From: Desulfobacteraceae bacterium | Lineage (GTDB): Bacteria > Desulfobacterota > Desulfobacteria > Desulfobacterales > Desulfococcaceae | Assembly: GCA_011390755.1 (NCBI GenBank) | Contig: JAABRU010000016.1 | Span: 1 to 59,095, forward strand | Direction of reading: 5' to 3' | DNA length: 59,095 bases | Part shown: positions 19,003-29,200 of the stretch, one piece after another | Numbering within the stretch: position 1 is the first letter of the stretch | Layout: every line of letters starts with the position of its first letter | Translations under genes and position numbers: made by a program | Notes under the pieces: generated by a model | What the model was told of the DNA's origin: nothing | Databases searched by the model: none | What the model saw: the letters and a program-made list of their open reading frames with translations, nothing else

Positions 19003-19147
19003 TCAGTAGATCGAAAAGTTTCCCCCGGATACGGTTTTACGGCTGTCCCGGAGAGAGGAAACTGTATTTCTGCACCGCCGCATCTCCCGGTTCCCCATGC
19101 AAAAATACAATTTTTGCACTCCTCCGTAAAACTTTTCGATTTACTGA
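19003..19147. repeat. Inverted-repeat-bounded intergenic element, about 145 bp
   Basis: Outer arms TCAGTAGATCGAAAAGTTT (19003-19021) and AAACTTTTCGATTTACTGA (19129-19147) are inverted with one mismatch. The right half, including ATGCAAAAATACAATTTTTG, is shared with 14242-14296. No coding potential. It looks like a small non-autonomous repeat (MITE-like). The rest of the 353-bp gap 18904-19256 holds nothing recognised. Confidence 0.82.
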
Positions 19148-19256
19148 TACTGTAAGAACCTGTACGAAAACTTGTCCTCCGTATTCTGAACCCCTGTTTT
19201 CACCGGTTCCAAAAACCGGTTTCGGAGGTTTTCGGATAGACTCTAAGTACAAAAAT

Positions 19257-19760
19257 CTACAGCAAACGGATTTCCTGTTCATCTGCATCCAGCTGTTCCA
19301 GCAGAAAACCGACTGTTTTGCCGAGGAGGGGATGAAGAATATCCGCATCCATATCACATAAAGGCTGTAATACAAAACGTCTTTTATGCATACGGGGATG
19401 GGGAAGAATCAGAACCCCTGTATTCATCACCACATTGTCAAAAAAAATGATGTCCATATCCAGAGTGCGGGGCCCGAATCGGGGGCCTTTCCGGCAGCGG
19501 CCCGCGGCCTGCTCTATGGCATTCAGTTCTGTCAAAAGCGATTCCGGTTCCAGTCCCGTGGCAATGCACACCACCGCATTCACAAACCGGTCCTGATCTT
19601 CATAATCCACCGGTGCGGTTTGATACAAAGGGGAAACAGCCCTGATACGGGAGTTTCCGGACTGTTCCAGACCCGCAATTCCTTTCCGGCAATTGCCTGC
19701 TTTATCGCCCATATTGGAACCGACCGCGATATAGGCCCTGTGGTGAAATGATTCGGTCAT
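19257..19760 (-). CDS. folK: 2-amino-4-hydroxy-6-hydroxymethyldihydropteridine pyrophosphokinase
   Basis: About 167-residue HPPK of folate synthesis, transferring pyrophosphate from ATP to the pterin. Seen: RAYIAVGSNMGDK at the N-terminus, the family motif RFGPRTLDMDIIFFD with catalytic Asp residues, then LPHPRMHKRRFVLQPL. The open frame extends 60 codons upstream to 19940, but that part does not resemble HPPK, and a promoter-like TTGACA overlaps its beginning, so I prefer ATG 19760. Shine-Dalgarno is weak. It stands alone, without folB or folP beside it. Confidence 0.9.
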   Translation of the reverse strand: MTESFHHRAYIAVGSNMGDKAGNCRKGIAGLEQSGNSRIRAVSPLYQTAPVDYEDQDRFVNAVVCIATGLEPESLLTELNAIEQAAGRCRKGPRFGPRTLDMDIIFFDNVVMNTGVLILPHPRMHKRRFVLQPLCDMDADILHPLLGKTVGFLLEQLDADEQEIRLL

Positions 19761-20426
19761 CTGATGCTGAAACGGTGTTTCCGGATGATTTTTTTTCTCA
19801 AAAGGATGATGTTCCGGGTCAGGCGCAAAATACCGCCTGTATTCATTATGAAAATAAAAAATCGCATCCGGAAAGCAGCGCAGATTCGGAAACGATTCTG
19901 AAAACACATAAAAAGTATCTTTTTTAACAGGAAATCCCATACAGTGTCAAGAATTTTAATCAGACAGCGCAGGAAATGCGCATATGCCAGGAGCTAAGGC
20001 ATCCGGAACGATTATCCCGGAAAAGGATATGAATTCCGGAAGATGACCTTATTCTGAAAGGTCTGTTCCAATTTTGGTTTTTCCAGGCACGGAAATTGCT
20101 TAGACCCGAAAACGGCTCTTTTCCGATCTGTTTTACCGGTTTTTTATCCCTGAACGGCCATTTTTTTTACTGTCCGGACTGAAGGCAAAAATTATGCCCG
20201 GAAAAACCTAAATTGGATGACTATATCGTGTGAAAGAGATTCATGAGGAAATAAAAGATAAAGATTTCAGAATCGGCGGTTTTTTTAAATATAAGCACCT
20301 CGTCAAAAATTTTGTAACATCCGCAGGGGGAACCTTTGCCGGGCAACCACAGGGGATTGCCCCTGCAGAAAATGTTACGGAATTTCTGTGCAGGTACTTA
20401 AAAAGCAATGTGCTCGTGCGGTACAG
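19761..20426. other. Intergenic region with nested hairpin repeat
   Basis: No supported gene. Bases 20314-20378 form an interrupted inverted repeat (GTAACAT, GCAGGGG / CCCCTGC, ATGTTAC) enclosing a second hairpin GGGCAA...TTGCCC (20341-20362). A 74-codon frame (20230-20454) spans it and is rejected. A minus-strand TTGACA near 19944-19949 may be part of the folK promoter. Confidence 0.65.
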
Positions 20427-21404
20427 TCAGTATTCTGCACCGATCATTATATAAAAAACCCCTTTTACATCATCCAGGAAGATTTTGCTGATATCATTTT
20501 TGCCGTTGTCATAAACATTGGCGGCACAGAAAGCCGGGTCTGAGGCCTGTTCCCCGATTCGGGCAAAAATCCGGTAGGCGGTTTTCACATCATCCAGCAA
20601 TACCTCCCCGTCACCGGACACATCACCTCTCCGGTACTGCAGCGCAGAAGGCTGAAGTATAATATCCCCTATATCCACAGGGGGATGATTCAGTTCATAG
20701 GGGGGAGATACAGAAAAGCGTTTCACAGTGGAAAGAAAATCACAGTTTTTTATTTTCAGGTCAAAATTCTTTGCTGCATCCTCGTCAACGTCGATCATTT
20801 GAAATTTGAAAGATCCGTCCTCCTCACTGGGAATTTCCCGGACGCATTTTCCCGATGAATCATACAGACCGACAAATGCAAGGACAGGATTGCGGCTGCT
20901 GTCAAAAATTTTTCCTTTTATATCCAGCTGGACCCCAACCGCATTGCTGTTGAATATTTTGATTTCATACCCGGTATCCTCCCCGAATACACAGGCATCG
21001 CAGAAAGAAATTTTCACAAAATAAATCCCGTCATCCGGCCAGCGACAGTCAGTAAATTCCACATTGCCGATACCTTCGGGTGCATCATCTTTGGGACCGG
21101 CCAGAAGGGTGAGGGCATCCGGATGATAAACGGAAAGAACCGCATCACAGTCCGCACCGGTATTTCTGACGGAAACTGTCCAGACCTCATCTTTGATGCC
21201 GTACACCATATACCAGTCCTCATCTTCTGCATGATGAAAATTATGGGGCCGGAAAATACCGTCCGCGTCCGTAAAGGTGGCCAGTTCAGCTGTATCATCA
21301 TTTTCATATGCATCCGGTTCCTGCGCATCCGCAAAACCGGGAACGGCCAGCAGCACTGCAGCAGCCGTAAAGAGAATTGCCTGAAAATATGATTGAAAAT
21401 GCAT
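20427..21404 (-). CDS. Secreted dockerin-containing protein with pre-peptidase-like domain
   Basis: 325 residues. Signal peptide 1-27 (ending GFADAQE). Residues about 30-135 resemble a bacterial pre-peptidase C-terminal (PPC) beta-sandwich, with DEDWYMV and GIYFVKI strands. About 160-230 look like a carboxypeptidase-regulatory-type sandwich (DIKGKIFDSSRNPVLAFVGL). The C-terminus (about 258-325) is a dockerin-like pair: a canonical first loop GDVSGDGEVLLDDV and a divergent second (YDNGKNDISKIFLDDV). AGGAGA precedes the start. It follows the FadL-like gene by 42 bp, probably in one operon, suggesting export and surface assembly together. Function unknown. Confidence 0.85.
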   Translation of the reverse strand: MHFQSYFQAILFTAAAVLLAVPGFADAQEPDAYENDDTAELATFTDADGIFRPHNFHHAEDEDWYMVYGIKDEVWTVSVRNTGADCDAVLSVYHPDALTLLAGPKDDAPEGIGNVEFTDCRWPDDGIYFVKISFCDACVFGEDTGYEIKIFNSNAVGVQLDIKGKIFDSSRNPVLAFVGLYDSSGKCVREIPSEEDGSFKFQMIDVDEDAAKNFDLKIKNCDFLSTVKRFSVSPPYELNHPPVDIGDIILQPSALQYRRGDVSGDGEVLLDDVKTAYRIFARIGEQASDPAFCAANVYDNGKNDISKIFLDDVKGVFYIMIGAEY

Positions 21405-21446
21405 AAAATTCTTTCTCCTGTCTTTTTAAGGTTCCCGGTATGTGAT

Positions 21447-22790
21447 TCAGTTCCCGGTCAGATAGACAATTACGGATATATAAAACCGGTGCTCCGTAAT
21501 ATCCTGGGAAAAGGATGATCCCTGCAGCAGGGCATTTCCCACATCATTCCCGTGACGGTACTGGTAGGCCGTATCCAATGAGAAACTGTCATTTTTGCTA
21601 AATCCTGTCCCCAGACTGAATCCGAAATAATCATCCGGGCTGCCCTCGGCCGGGGCCGGATCGTAAAAAATCCCGCACCGCAAAGGTACGGCATATCCCC
21701 CGGCTTTATTCAGGATCAGATATTCAAATCCCGTCCGGATCTGACAGGTTGGCTCAATATCCGAATCTTTTTTCCCCAGACCGCTGACGGCCGAACGTTC
21801 TGTTCCGTCCGCATTACGGTAAATAAAATCTTCCCAGTGGGTCCTGTAAATATCTCCGGAAAAATAGCACTGCTCGGAAAAACGGTACACAAATCCCAGA
21901 CCGTAGGACATGGGCATATCCAGCTCCTCATTCCGTGATTCCGCAGATAATTCTTCCAGGTTCTTTTCCGGACGGTCCGGATAATTCTCTGTATAGTGTT
22001 TATATTCCTGATAAGAAATGTCAGCAGTAAAGGGGCTTTTGAATACGCCGCCCACGGTCAGTTTCGGATGAATCCGCCATAATATCCCGAAATTAAAATT
22101 GAGACCTTCAAAGGAAAAATCCTTTGTTCTGTACAAAGAGGCCGTAAAAGGCGTATGCCCCGGCAGTCCGCTTCTTTCTGTCCGGTATGTCTGCCGCCAA
22201 CTGTTTTTGCTCAGATCCTCATCCCACAGATTCAGGGTAAGTCCCAATGACAGTTCCGGAACAATCTGAATACTGTAGGAAAGCCCCATTGCGGACAGAC
22301 CTCCCTTCTGTTCAAAATTCCAGTGATCTGTATAGGAAAAATCCGGATCGCTGTTCACAAAAATATAAGACCAGTCCCTGTAAAAATCATACAGTCTTTG
22401 GTAACTGACAGACAAAATCATATTCCGCTGCAAAAATTCAAAAGGATAGGCCGCACTGAAATAATTGAGATCCGCTGCTGTCACCTGATGATTTCTGCCG
22501 GATTCGGGCTGAAACAGAAAATCATTTTCCTCCTCCTGCTCAAGAACGGAATAAACAAAAGAGATTTCCGGTTTTTTCAATTGCATCAGGCCCCCCGGAT
22601 TCCATGAGGCCGCAGTGGCATCATCGGCCACGGCAATAAAAGCCCCTCCCATTCCCAAAGCCCTGGCCCCTGAACCGACCGGATTGAAAGAGGACTGCAG
22701 TTCCAGTTTTTCCCCCGGGCAGAAGGATACGGAAAACAGAAGAAACAGAGGGCATAAAAATATGGTAAAAAATACAGTTGGTTTTTTCAT
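21447..22790 (-). CDS. OmpP1/FadL-family outer-membrane protein
   Basis: 447 residues with an N-terminal signal peptide (about 1-27) and a beta-barrel composition throughout. The N-terminal plug-like motif FNPVGSGARALGMGGAFIA followed by ADDATAASWNPGGL is typical of OmpP1/FadL/TodX and PorV-like proteins. FadL proteins let hydrophobic compounds cross the outer membrane; the more distant PorV-like members take part in surface-protein export. The chain ends in Asn instead of the usual Phe. It is transcribed divergently from the cohesin operon and probably with the downstream dockerin protein. Confidence 0.87.
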   Translation of the reverse strand: MKKPTVFFTIFLCPLFLLFSVSFCPGEKLELQSSFNPVGSGARALGMGGAFIAVADDATAASWNPGGLMQLKKPEISFVYSVLEQEEENDFLFQPESGRNHQVTAADLNYFSAAYPFEFLQRNMILSVSYQRLYDFYRDWSYIFVNSDPDFSYTDHWNFEQKGGLSAMGLSYSIQIVPELSLGLTLNLWDEDLSKNSWRQTYRTERSGLPGHTPFTASLYRTKDFSFEGLNFNFGILWRIHPKLTVGGVFKSPFTADISYQEYKHYTENYPDRPEKNLEELSAESRNEELDMPMSYGLGFVYRFSEQCYFSGDIYRTHWEDFIYRNADGTERSAVSGLGKKDSDIEPTCQIRTGFEYLILNKAGGYAVPLRCGIFYDPAPAEGSPDDYFGFSLGTGFSKNDSFSLDTAYQYRHGNDVGNALLQGSSFSQDITEHRFYISVIVYLTGN

Positions 22791-22899
22791 AAGGACCGCC
22801 TATGTATTTCTTGAAAAAAATTTCTGCCTGTGTCATGTATTTATATAATATATACTCCGAAAATGGAAATATTTTCTTTAGGTGAAAAAGGTGAAAAAA
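22791..22899. promoter_or_regulatory. Divergent promoter region
   Basis: 109 AT-rich bases separate the outer-membrane-protein and cohesin operons. TATAAT at 22844-22849 is a good minus-10 for the plus-strand operon, but the minus-35 (TTCTGC at 22821, spacing 17) is poor. AAGGTG precedes ATG 22900. The call rests mainly on the divergent layout. Confidence 0.4.
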
Positions 22900-23649
22900 A
22901 TGTATAAACAGTTCCTGTATTTATGTATTTATTTTTCTGTAGGTGCCCTGTGTCTTACTGACAGTGTCCGCGCGGAAATCCTTATCCGGATTCCTGAAAA
23001 TATCTGCTGTGCAGAAGATCATACGGTCATTATTCCCCTGGAAATATCCGGGTCCCAACATGCTGAAATCGGGGGATATATGCTTCGGCTGGATTATGAT
23101 GAGCAGATATTGACAAATCCGGCAATTATCACAGAAGGAACCCTGTCGGAAAAGAACAGTGATCTGATGTCCGGCAAAGCATGGCCCGGAGATCCCTGGG
23201 ATTTTACCGTGGGAACCGGATTCGGATTTTCCGCTTCTCAGGACGGTGTGCTTGTTGCCATCCGTTTTGATGTGTCTGCCGGTTTTGTCAGCGGCACCAT
23301 CCCTGTGTCATTTGTGAATATCAATGAGGATACCTATCTCAATGCGGACCTGCTGCGCACGGGAATGGAACTGGAAATCATTCCTGCAGAATATATCAGC
23401 GGCTCGGTGATTCTTTGCCCTTCCCCGCCGGAAGCAGATACGGAGGAAATAATGACGGCATACCTTCCCTGCGATTTTGACAAAAACGGGAAAGCGGATC
23501 ATCCGGATATTGATAATTTCAAATTAAAATGGCTGTCTGCATGTGATGAATCCGGGTGGGATTCCCAATATGATCTGAAAGAAGACTGCCGGATCAATGT
23601 ATGGGATTTATCATATTTTGCAGACTGTTTTTCTGAGATCAAACCCTGA
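22900..23649 (+). CDS. Cohesin-like secreted protein with divergent dockerin-like tail
   Basis: 249 residues from ATG 22900 (AAGGTG upstream). Signal peptide about 1-25. Residues about 25-165 resemble a cohesin: an opening strand AEILIRIPEN, VIIPLEISGS, then GGYMLRLDYDEQIL, which is the classic cohesin strand. The tail (about 185-249) begins CDFDKNGKADHPDIDNF and ends INVWDLSYFADCF, suggesting EF-hand-like calcium loops of dockerin type with a long insert. First gene of three cohesin-like genes with gaps of 13 and 15 bp, certainly one operon. Cohesins bind dockerins, and dockerin proteins are coded on both sides of this operon. Confidence 0.78.
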   Translation: MYKQFLYLCIYFSVGALCLTDSVRAEILIRIPENICCAEDHTVIIPLEISGSQHAEIGGYMLRLDYDEQILTNPAIITEGTLSEKNSDLMSGKAWPGDPWDFTVGTGFGFSASQDGVLVAIRFDVSAGFVSGTIPVSFVNINEDTYLNADLLRTGMELEIIPAEYISGSVILCPSPPEADTEEIMTAYLPCDFDKNGKADHPDIDNFKLKWLSACDESGWDSQYDLKEDCRINVWDLSYFADCFSEIKP

Positions 23650-23662
23650 AGGAAGTAAAAAA

Positions 23663-24304
23663 ATGTATAAAATTTTATTCATGCTGTCTGTTTTCTGTTT
23701 CGGATTTTGTACAAACGGAACCGCATTCGGAGCCGAAGTCCGGATCATCCCGCAGAATCCAGCAGACGGACAGATGGAAATAGCGATTTCCTTATCCGAT
23801 TCCCAGGGAGTGGCCGGATATACGCTTCGTCTGGATTATGATGAAACAGTTCTTTCCAACCCTTCTGCTTTGACGGATAACACGCTTTCCGCCGCTTCGG
23901 AAGTCACTGTGGTCAAAAATCCCGGAGACGGTATCGGAAAATGCTCTGTTTCCGTATTTCAGATGCTCCCTTCTGTTTCTGATAATCTGCTACGCCTGAA
24001 ATTTACCCTCAGTCCGGCTTATTCATCTGATAAACCTCTTTTTATCCGCTTTGTCAGTCCCAACCGGAAAACTGTTCTTTTCGATCCGTATTTTGATCCC
24101 ATTGAAGGTATTTTCATCCCTATTGCCGGAGACAGCGTGGCTGACGGAAGCCTGGGGCTGGAGGATGCGGTGATTGCTCTCCGAACAGTGGCGGGGGATT
24201 TTCAGAATGCGGAAAAAGGCGCGGATGTGAACGGGGACGGTAGAATCGGATTGGAGGAAGCAATATATGTTTTAAGAATTCTGACCGGTTTATCCGGAAA
24301 ATAG
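23663..24304 (+). CDS. Cohesin-like protein with C-terminal dockerin
   Basis: 213 residues from ATG 23663 with GAAGGAAG upstream; the frame extends further upstream but over the preceding gene. Signal peptide about 1-24. Cohesin-like domain about 25-145 with GVAGYTLRLDYDETVLSNP. A textbook two-loop dockerin follows: GDSVADGSLGLEDAVIALR and ADVNGDGRIGLEEAIYVLR. A cohesin and a dockerin in one chain would allow head-to-tail chaining or adaptor use, as in scaffoldins; this is inference. Middle gene of the cohesin operon. Confidence 0.83.
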   Translation: MYKILFMLSVFCFGFCTNGTAFGAEVRIIPQNPADGQMEIAISLSDSQGVAGYTLRLDYDETVLSNPSALTDNTLSAASEVTVVKNPGDGIGKCSVSVFQMLPSVSDNLLRLKFTLSPAYSSDKPLFIRFVSPNRKTVLFDPYFDPIEGIFIPIAGDSVADGSLGLEDAVIALRTVAGDFQNAEKGADVNGDGRIGLEEAIYVLRILTGLSGK

Positions 24305-24319
24305 GATTTCAGGATTATT

Positions 24320-25879
24320 ATGAGAAAAAATTATTTCCCTCTGTTTCCCGTTTTTACGGCAATATGTATGTCTCTTCTGTTCACTTCCCACAGCGCCCGG
24401 AGTGAGGAAAAAACACCGCTGTGTGCGCTGGATATCAATCCGGCCCTTTCGGACTATCAGGCAGAAACGCAGATCCGTTCCCGGATTTCCCTCCGTGCCG
24501 GGGATGAATTTTCTCTGGGTCTGATTGTATTCCGTATCAGCGGTCTGGATACCTTTCAGGCAGACATCCGTTTTGATCCGGCCTGTCTGGCTTATGCCGG
24601 TACAGAAGCGGACAGAAATATTTCAGATTTTCTGACAGGGAATCAGGGAATAGCCATACAGATGCCGGTACTGGAAAAAACACCGGGAATGGTGACAATC
24701 GCCGGGGCCATCATCGGCAGCAATCCATCCGAATCCATCAGCGGAAACGGCCCTCTCGGCATACTCCGCTTCCGGGTGCTGAAAGCCGAAACAGATATTC
24801 CGCTGACAATTGAAAATGTCATTTTTCTGAATTCCCAAACCCAAATGATGGAAAATCCCCGAATTCAGAATGCGGTGATACAGCCCCGTGACATAAGCCC
24901 GTCCACTGTGGAGATCATCAGCGGATTTTATGAAATATCTTCCCCGGTTCCCATTACAATTTTATTCAGTGAAAGCGTAAGCGGTTTTGATTCATCGGAT
25001 ATCAGACTGTCCAATGCCGGGATCGGTGATTTTTCCGGAAACAAAGAGCGATATACATTCCAACTGCTTCCCAAAGAAAAAGGGGAAATCACTATCCGTA
25101 TTCCGGCCAATGCCGCAACTGATGCGGCAGGGAACGGCAATCTCCCGTCCGAAGAACTGAAACTGATGAATATCCTCAACCATCCGCCGGTACTGTCCGG
25201 AGAACCGGAGGAAACGATAAGTGTCGGTGAAACATACCGTTTTATCCCCGCTGTTTCGGATGAGGATAAAACAGATGAACTGTCTTTTTCCATAGAAAAT
25301 GCGCCGGAATGGGCGGATTTCAATACAGCAACAGGAGAATTCGGGGGAATTCCCGCTGCGGAAGATAAAGGAATCACAGAGGGAATTATCATCCGGGTGA
25401 CAGATTCTGATGGGGCCGGGGACACCATTGTTTTTGATCTGAGGGTTAGGGAAGCGGAGACGGATATGAAAATAATGTCGGATACAGACGGGGAGGAAGG
25501 GAGTACTGAGGGACCTGCTCCGGATACACCTCCTGATACAGCAGATATAAGCGTTTCAGAGAACAAAGAAACGGACATGGTTCCGGAACCCGGAAGCAGC
25601 ACGGAGACAAAAAAACCGGAAGAAATTCCGGAATCCGGAAGCAGCACAGATGCAGAAGCCGGTGAGCATCAGGCACCTTTGCAAAATCCGGATGCCGAAG
25701 CGGAAAAAGAACCGGAGTCTGCAGCAGTATCCGGCAATTCGGATAATCATGAGGATGAAAAGACTTCGGAAACAGATGCCGACATCAGCCCGGAAGATAA
25801 GGAAAATGAGCATCCGGAATCCGGTGGAGGAGGGGGATGTTTTATCCGGGATCTGTTTTTACCGATTCATTCTTTCTGA
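24320..25879 (+). CDS. Cohesin-like/Ig-like surface protein with acidic tail and Gly-Cys C-terminus
   Basis: 519 residues. Signal peptide about 1-29. Cohesin-like domain about 45-185 (FQADIRFDPACLAYAG). An Ig-like sandwich follows (about 195-290, ISSPVPITILFSESVSGF), then a cadherin/He_PIG-type domain (about 293-375, PEWADFNTATGEF). Residues about 385-500 are acidic and Pro/Ser-rich with repeats of PESGSSTDA type. The chain ends GGGGGCFI plus ten residues, the same ending type as the protein at 46199. The Gly-Cys end may be an anchoring or processing signal, but lacks the usual following hydrophobic helix. Last gene of the cohesin operon; the largest member and the likeliest wall-associated one. 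Confidence 0.78.
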   Translation: MRKNYFPLFPVFTAICMSLLFTSHSARSEEKTPLCALDINPALSDYQAETQIRSRISLRAGDEFSLGLIVFRISGLDTFQADIRFDPACLAYAGTEADRNISDFLTGNQGIAIQMPVLEKTPGMVTIAGAIIGSNPSESISGNGPLGILRFRVLKAETDIPLTIENVIFLNSQTQMMENPRIQNAVIQPRDISPSTVEIISGFYEISSPVPITILFSESVSGFDSSDIRLSNAGIGDFSGNKERYTFQLLPKEKGEITIRIPANAATDAAGNGNLPSEELKLMNILNHPPVLSGEPEETISVGETYRFIPAVSDEDKTDELSFSIENAPEWADFNTATGEFGGIPAAEDKGITEGIIIRVTDSDGAGDTIVFDLRVREAETDMKIMSDTDGEEGSTEGPAPDTPPDTADISVSENKETDMVPEPGSSTETKKPEEIPESGSSTDAEAGEHQAPLQNPDAEAEKEPESAAVSGNSDNHEDEKTSETDADISPEDKENEHPESGGGGGCFIRDLFLPIHSF

Positions 25880-25946
25880 TAACTGCCCACCTTAAACAGA
25901 AACCGTCTTTCACCTCATCAGCGGAACGCTGAGCATCTCCCGCATA

Positions 25947-26197
25947 TTGTCTGAACCGGGATTCTCAGGATTAAGGGATTGACCGGAATGAAAAGCCTGT
26001 CTGAACTGAGATTATAAGGAATTTCAGTGATTAAGAATAGTATAACAGGAGGAGTGCGAAAATAGAGCGAAGCGGTTTTTCGCAAAGTGTGCAAAAAACC
26101 GTTCCGCTTCGCTCCACTCTGTTTTTGCACTCCGGAAGTAAGGGGGATGATAAAATCCCGGTAAATCCCTTAATCCTGAGAATCCCGGTTCAGACAA
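25947..26197. mobile_element. MITE-like element with 34-bp perfect terminal inverted repeats
   Basis: Arms at 25947-25980 and 26164-26197 are exact inverses over 34 bp (TTGTCTGAACCGGGATTCTC at the left end), extending to 40 bp with one mismatch. Inside, 26051-26133 has a second inverted repeat, GGAGTGCGAAAA / TTTTTGCACTCC, flanking a GAGCGAAGCGG / CCGCTTCGCTC pair. No transposase, no clear target duplication. The right arm recurs at about 48107-48146. Confidence 0.85.
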
Positions 26198-26220
26198 CCA
26201 AAACAAAAAAGGAGAAATAA

Positions 26221-29200
26221 ATGAGAATTTTTGTCACACTTATCATGCTCACCGCCCTGCTCCCAATATCCGCACACGCATGGCCCATTCCGGATTCAGG
26301 GCAGACCAAATGTTACAACGACACAGCAGAAATCCCCTGCCCCGCACCGGGTGAGGACTTTTACGGGCAGGACGGGAATTATCTCATCAATCCGCCGTCC
26401 TATACCAAACTGGATGCATCCGGAAACGATTTGCCGGATGATGCCGCATCATGGGTGATGGTGCGGGACAATGTGACCGGGTTGGTATGGGAGGTGAAAA
26501 CTTATGACAATTACTCCTACACATGGGATTCCAGCAATGATTTTACCTATCACTTGTGTGTAGGATATTATTGCGACTGGCGGCTGCCCACTGTGAAAGA
26601 ACTGGCTTCTATTATAAACTTAGTGGCATATTCTCCTGCCATAGATAACGCATATTTCCCTAAAACACTTTCATCCGGTTATTGGTCGTCAACTATCTAC
26701 GCCGATAACACGATCCATGCATGGTATGTGAACTTTACTAACGGCGATGAGTACGATGACGTTAAATCAAGTATCCGTTATGTGCGTGCGGTTCGCAGCG
26801 GACAGGTTCGGTCATTTAATTCTGTAATCATTAATAATGATGGAACAGTAAGCGATACCTGTACCGGGCTGATGTGGCAGAAGTACGCCGGAGGGAGCAT
26901 GACATGGAAGGATTCCCTTTCCTTTTGTGAATCTCTTACACTGGCCGGATATTCGGACTGGCGGCTGCCGACCCGTGAGGAACTCCGTTCCCTGGTTGAT
27001 TATGGGAAATACAATCCTGCTGTTGACACCTCTGCTTTTCCGGATATATTTTCGCTGAATTATTGGTCATCTACGACCTACATCGATAACACTAACGATG
27101 CGTGGGACGTATACTTTGCATATGGCGATAGCTACAATTATAATAAGAGTAGCAGCCGTTATGTGCGTGCTGTGCGCGGCGGACAGATTCATTTACCAAA
27201 TCATTTACTCATTACCTTTCCAAATCAGGCCTCTTTCTGGGGCAGCGGGAACACCATGCCCGTGAAATGGGAAACCCAAAACATTGGCGGAAATGTAAAA
27301 ATCACCCTGTCCCGCGACGGCGGCAAAACTTTTGAAACCATCACAGAAAGCACTCCCAATGACGGCAGTTATGACTGGACGGTTAACGGAGCAGCCTCTT
27401 TCAACTGCGCCCTGAAAATAGAACCCTTAAACGATACTTCCAAAAGCACGGTGCAAAGCCTGTTTACCATAACTTCTCCGCCTCTTGTAAGTCTGAGCCT
27501 TTCTCCTTCTTCTATTTCCGAAAACGGCGGTACGGCAACCCTGACTGCCACCCTGGATAAAACATCTGCTGATGATGTAACCGTAAATCTGTCTTTCAGA
27601 GGCTTAGCTATGCCTCCGGGGCAGTATTCAGATTATAGCATTTCCTCGCCATTCATTGTCATAAATGCGGGAACAACCGTTGGTACTGTTCAGATTACAG
27701 GTGTTGATGACATTGACAATGAAATTGATGAAACCTTCACAGTGTCAATTGAAAGTGTTGAAAACGGAATTGAAAACGGAGAGCAGGAGGTTTCGGGAAC
27801 TATTCTTGATGATGATGGCGTTCCCACCGTAACTCTCACTCTTGATCCTGTTTCCATTTCCGAAAACGGCGGTACGGCAACCCTGACTGCAAGATTGGAT
27901 AGTTCCTCTTATCAAAATGTAGCTGTATATTTTTCTTTCAAAGGCGGTGCTGAAAAAGGAGTTGATTATGTATCTTCATCAGACAATTGTATTATTTCAC
28001 CCGGATCTAATTCGGGAAGTATCATGATTACAGGCATTAATGATTCTGCAATCGAAGGAAATGAAACTTTTACAATAGATATTTCCAGTGTTTTAGGAGG
28101 AACTGCAAACGGTAGTCAGCAGGTTACCGGGACAATAATTGATGATGACGAACCCCCAAATGACACCACTCCCCCCACCGCGCCCACCTTCAAATCCTCC
28201 CTTCCCTCCGTCAGTACATGGACAAACGGCAACACAATAACTGTTTCCTGGAATCCCGGAACGGACAGCGACAGCGGCGTAGCCGGATATTCCTATATTT
28301 TCGACACATCCCCCTCCACCGCTCCCGACAACATTGTTGAAACAGACCAGACCCAGATGACATCTCCGGCACTTGCAGACGGCGACAGCCACTATTTCCA
28401 CATCCGCACTGTTGACAATGCTGGCAATGTCAGTGATACCCTGCATGTCGGCCCTTTCAGAATTGACACCACTCCCCCCACCGGAAACATCAGCATCAAC
28501 AGCGGTGCGGCTTCCACCGATTCTCAGAATGTCACCCTCAGTCTGTCTGTCACAGATTCCGGTTCCGGCCTTTCACAGATGCAGTTTTCCAATGACAATA
28601 TGAACTGGTCTTCTCCTGAAAACTACAGTACATCCGCAGTCTGGGCACTCACTTCCGGTGAAGGAAGCAAAACCGTTTATGCCCGTTTTTCCGACACACT
28701 CGGAAATCTGTCTGAAGGAACAATCTCCGATGAGATCACTTATGCCCCTTCTGCTGCCTATCCCCCCGATCCCACCGGACTTGTCATAGAAAAAAAGGAT
28801 GACAGCCAAATCTCCCTGAAATGGAACCAGATTTCTTCCCCTTCCGGCATCACCTATGCGGTATTCCGCAGCCGCTCGGAGAATGGCATTTATTACAAAG
28901 TGAACAGCGATGATATTGATGCTTCGGATGCTTTTCAGGGGAAAGTGTATTATACCGACCGTCATCTGGAAAACGGAACCACCTATTATTATAAAATCCG
29001 ATCCTTCCTTAACGGAACCGGCAGTCAGAATTTTTCCAATACGGTCAGCGCAACCCCCAAAGGGCCGGAGGATTATGAAATCAATATTGTGGAGGCCGAC
29101 CGCATTATCAACATATACGGCAGTGTCGTTTATAATATTCAGATTATTCCCAAAGAAAATTTTAGCGGTTCCCTGCTGCTGACCTGCCCGGTTTCCGACG

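Noticed and set aside
20230..20454. 74-codon plus-strand open frame
   Set aside because: It spans a nested hairpin repeat and runs into the convergent dockerin gene; no domain seen.
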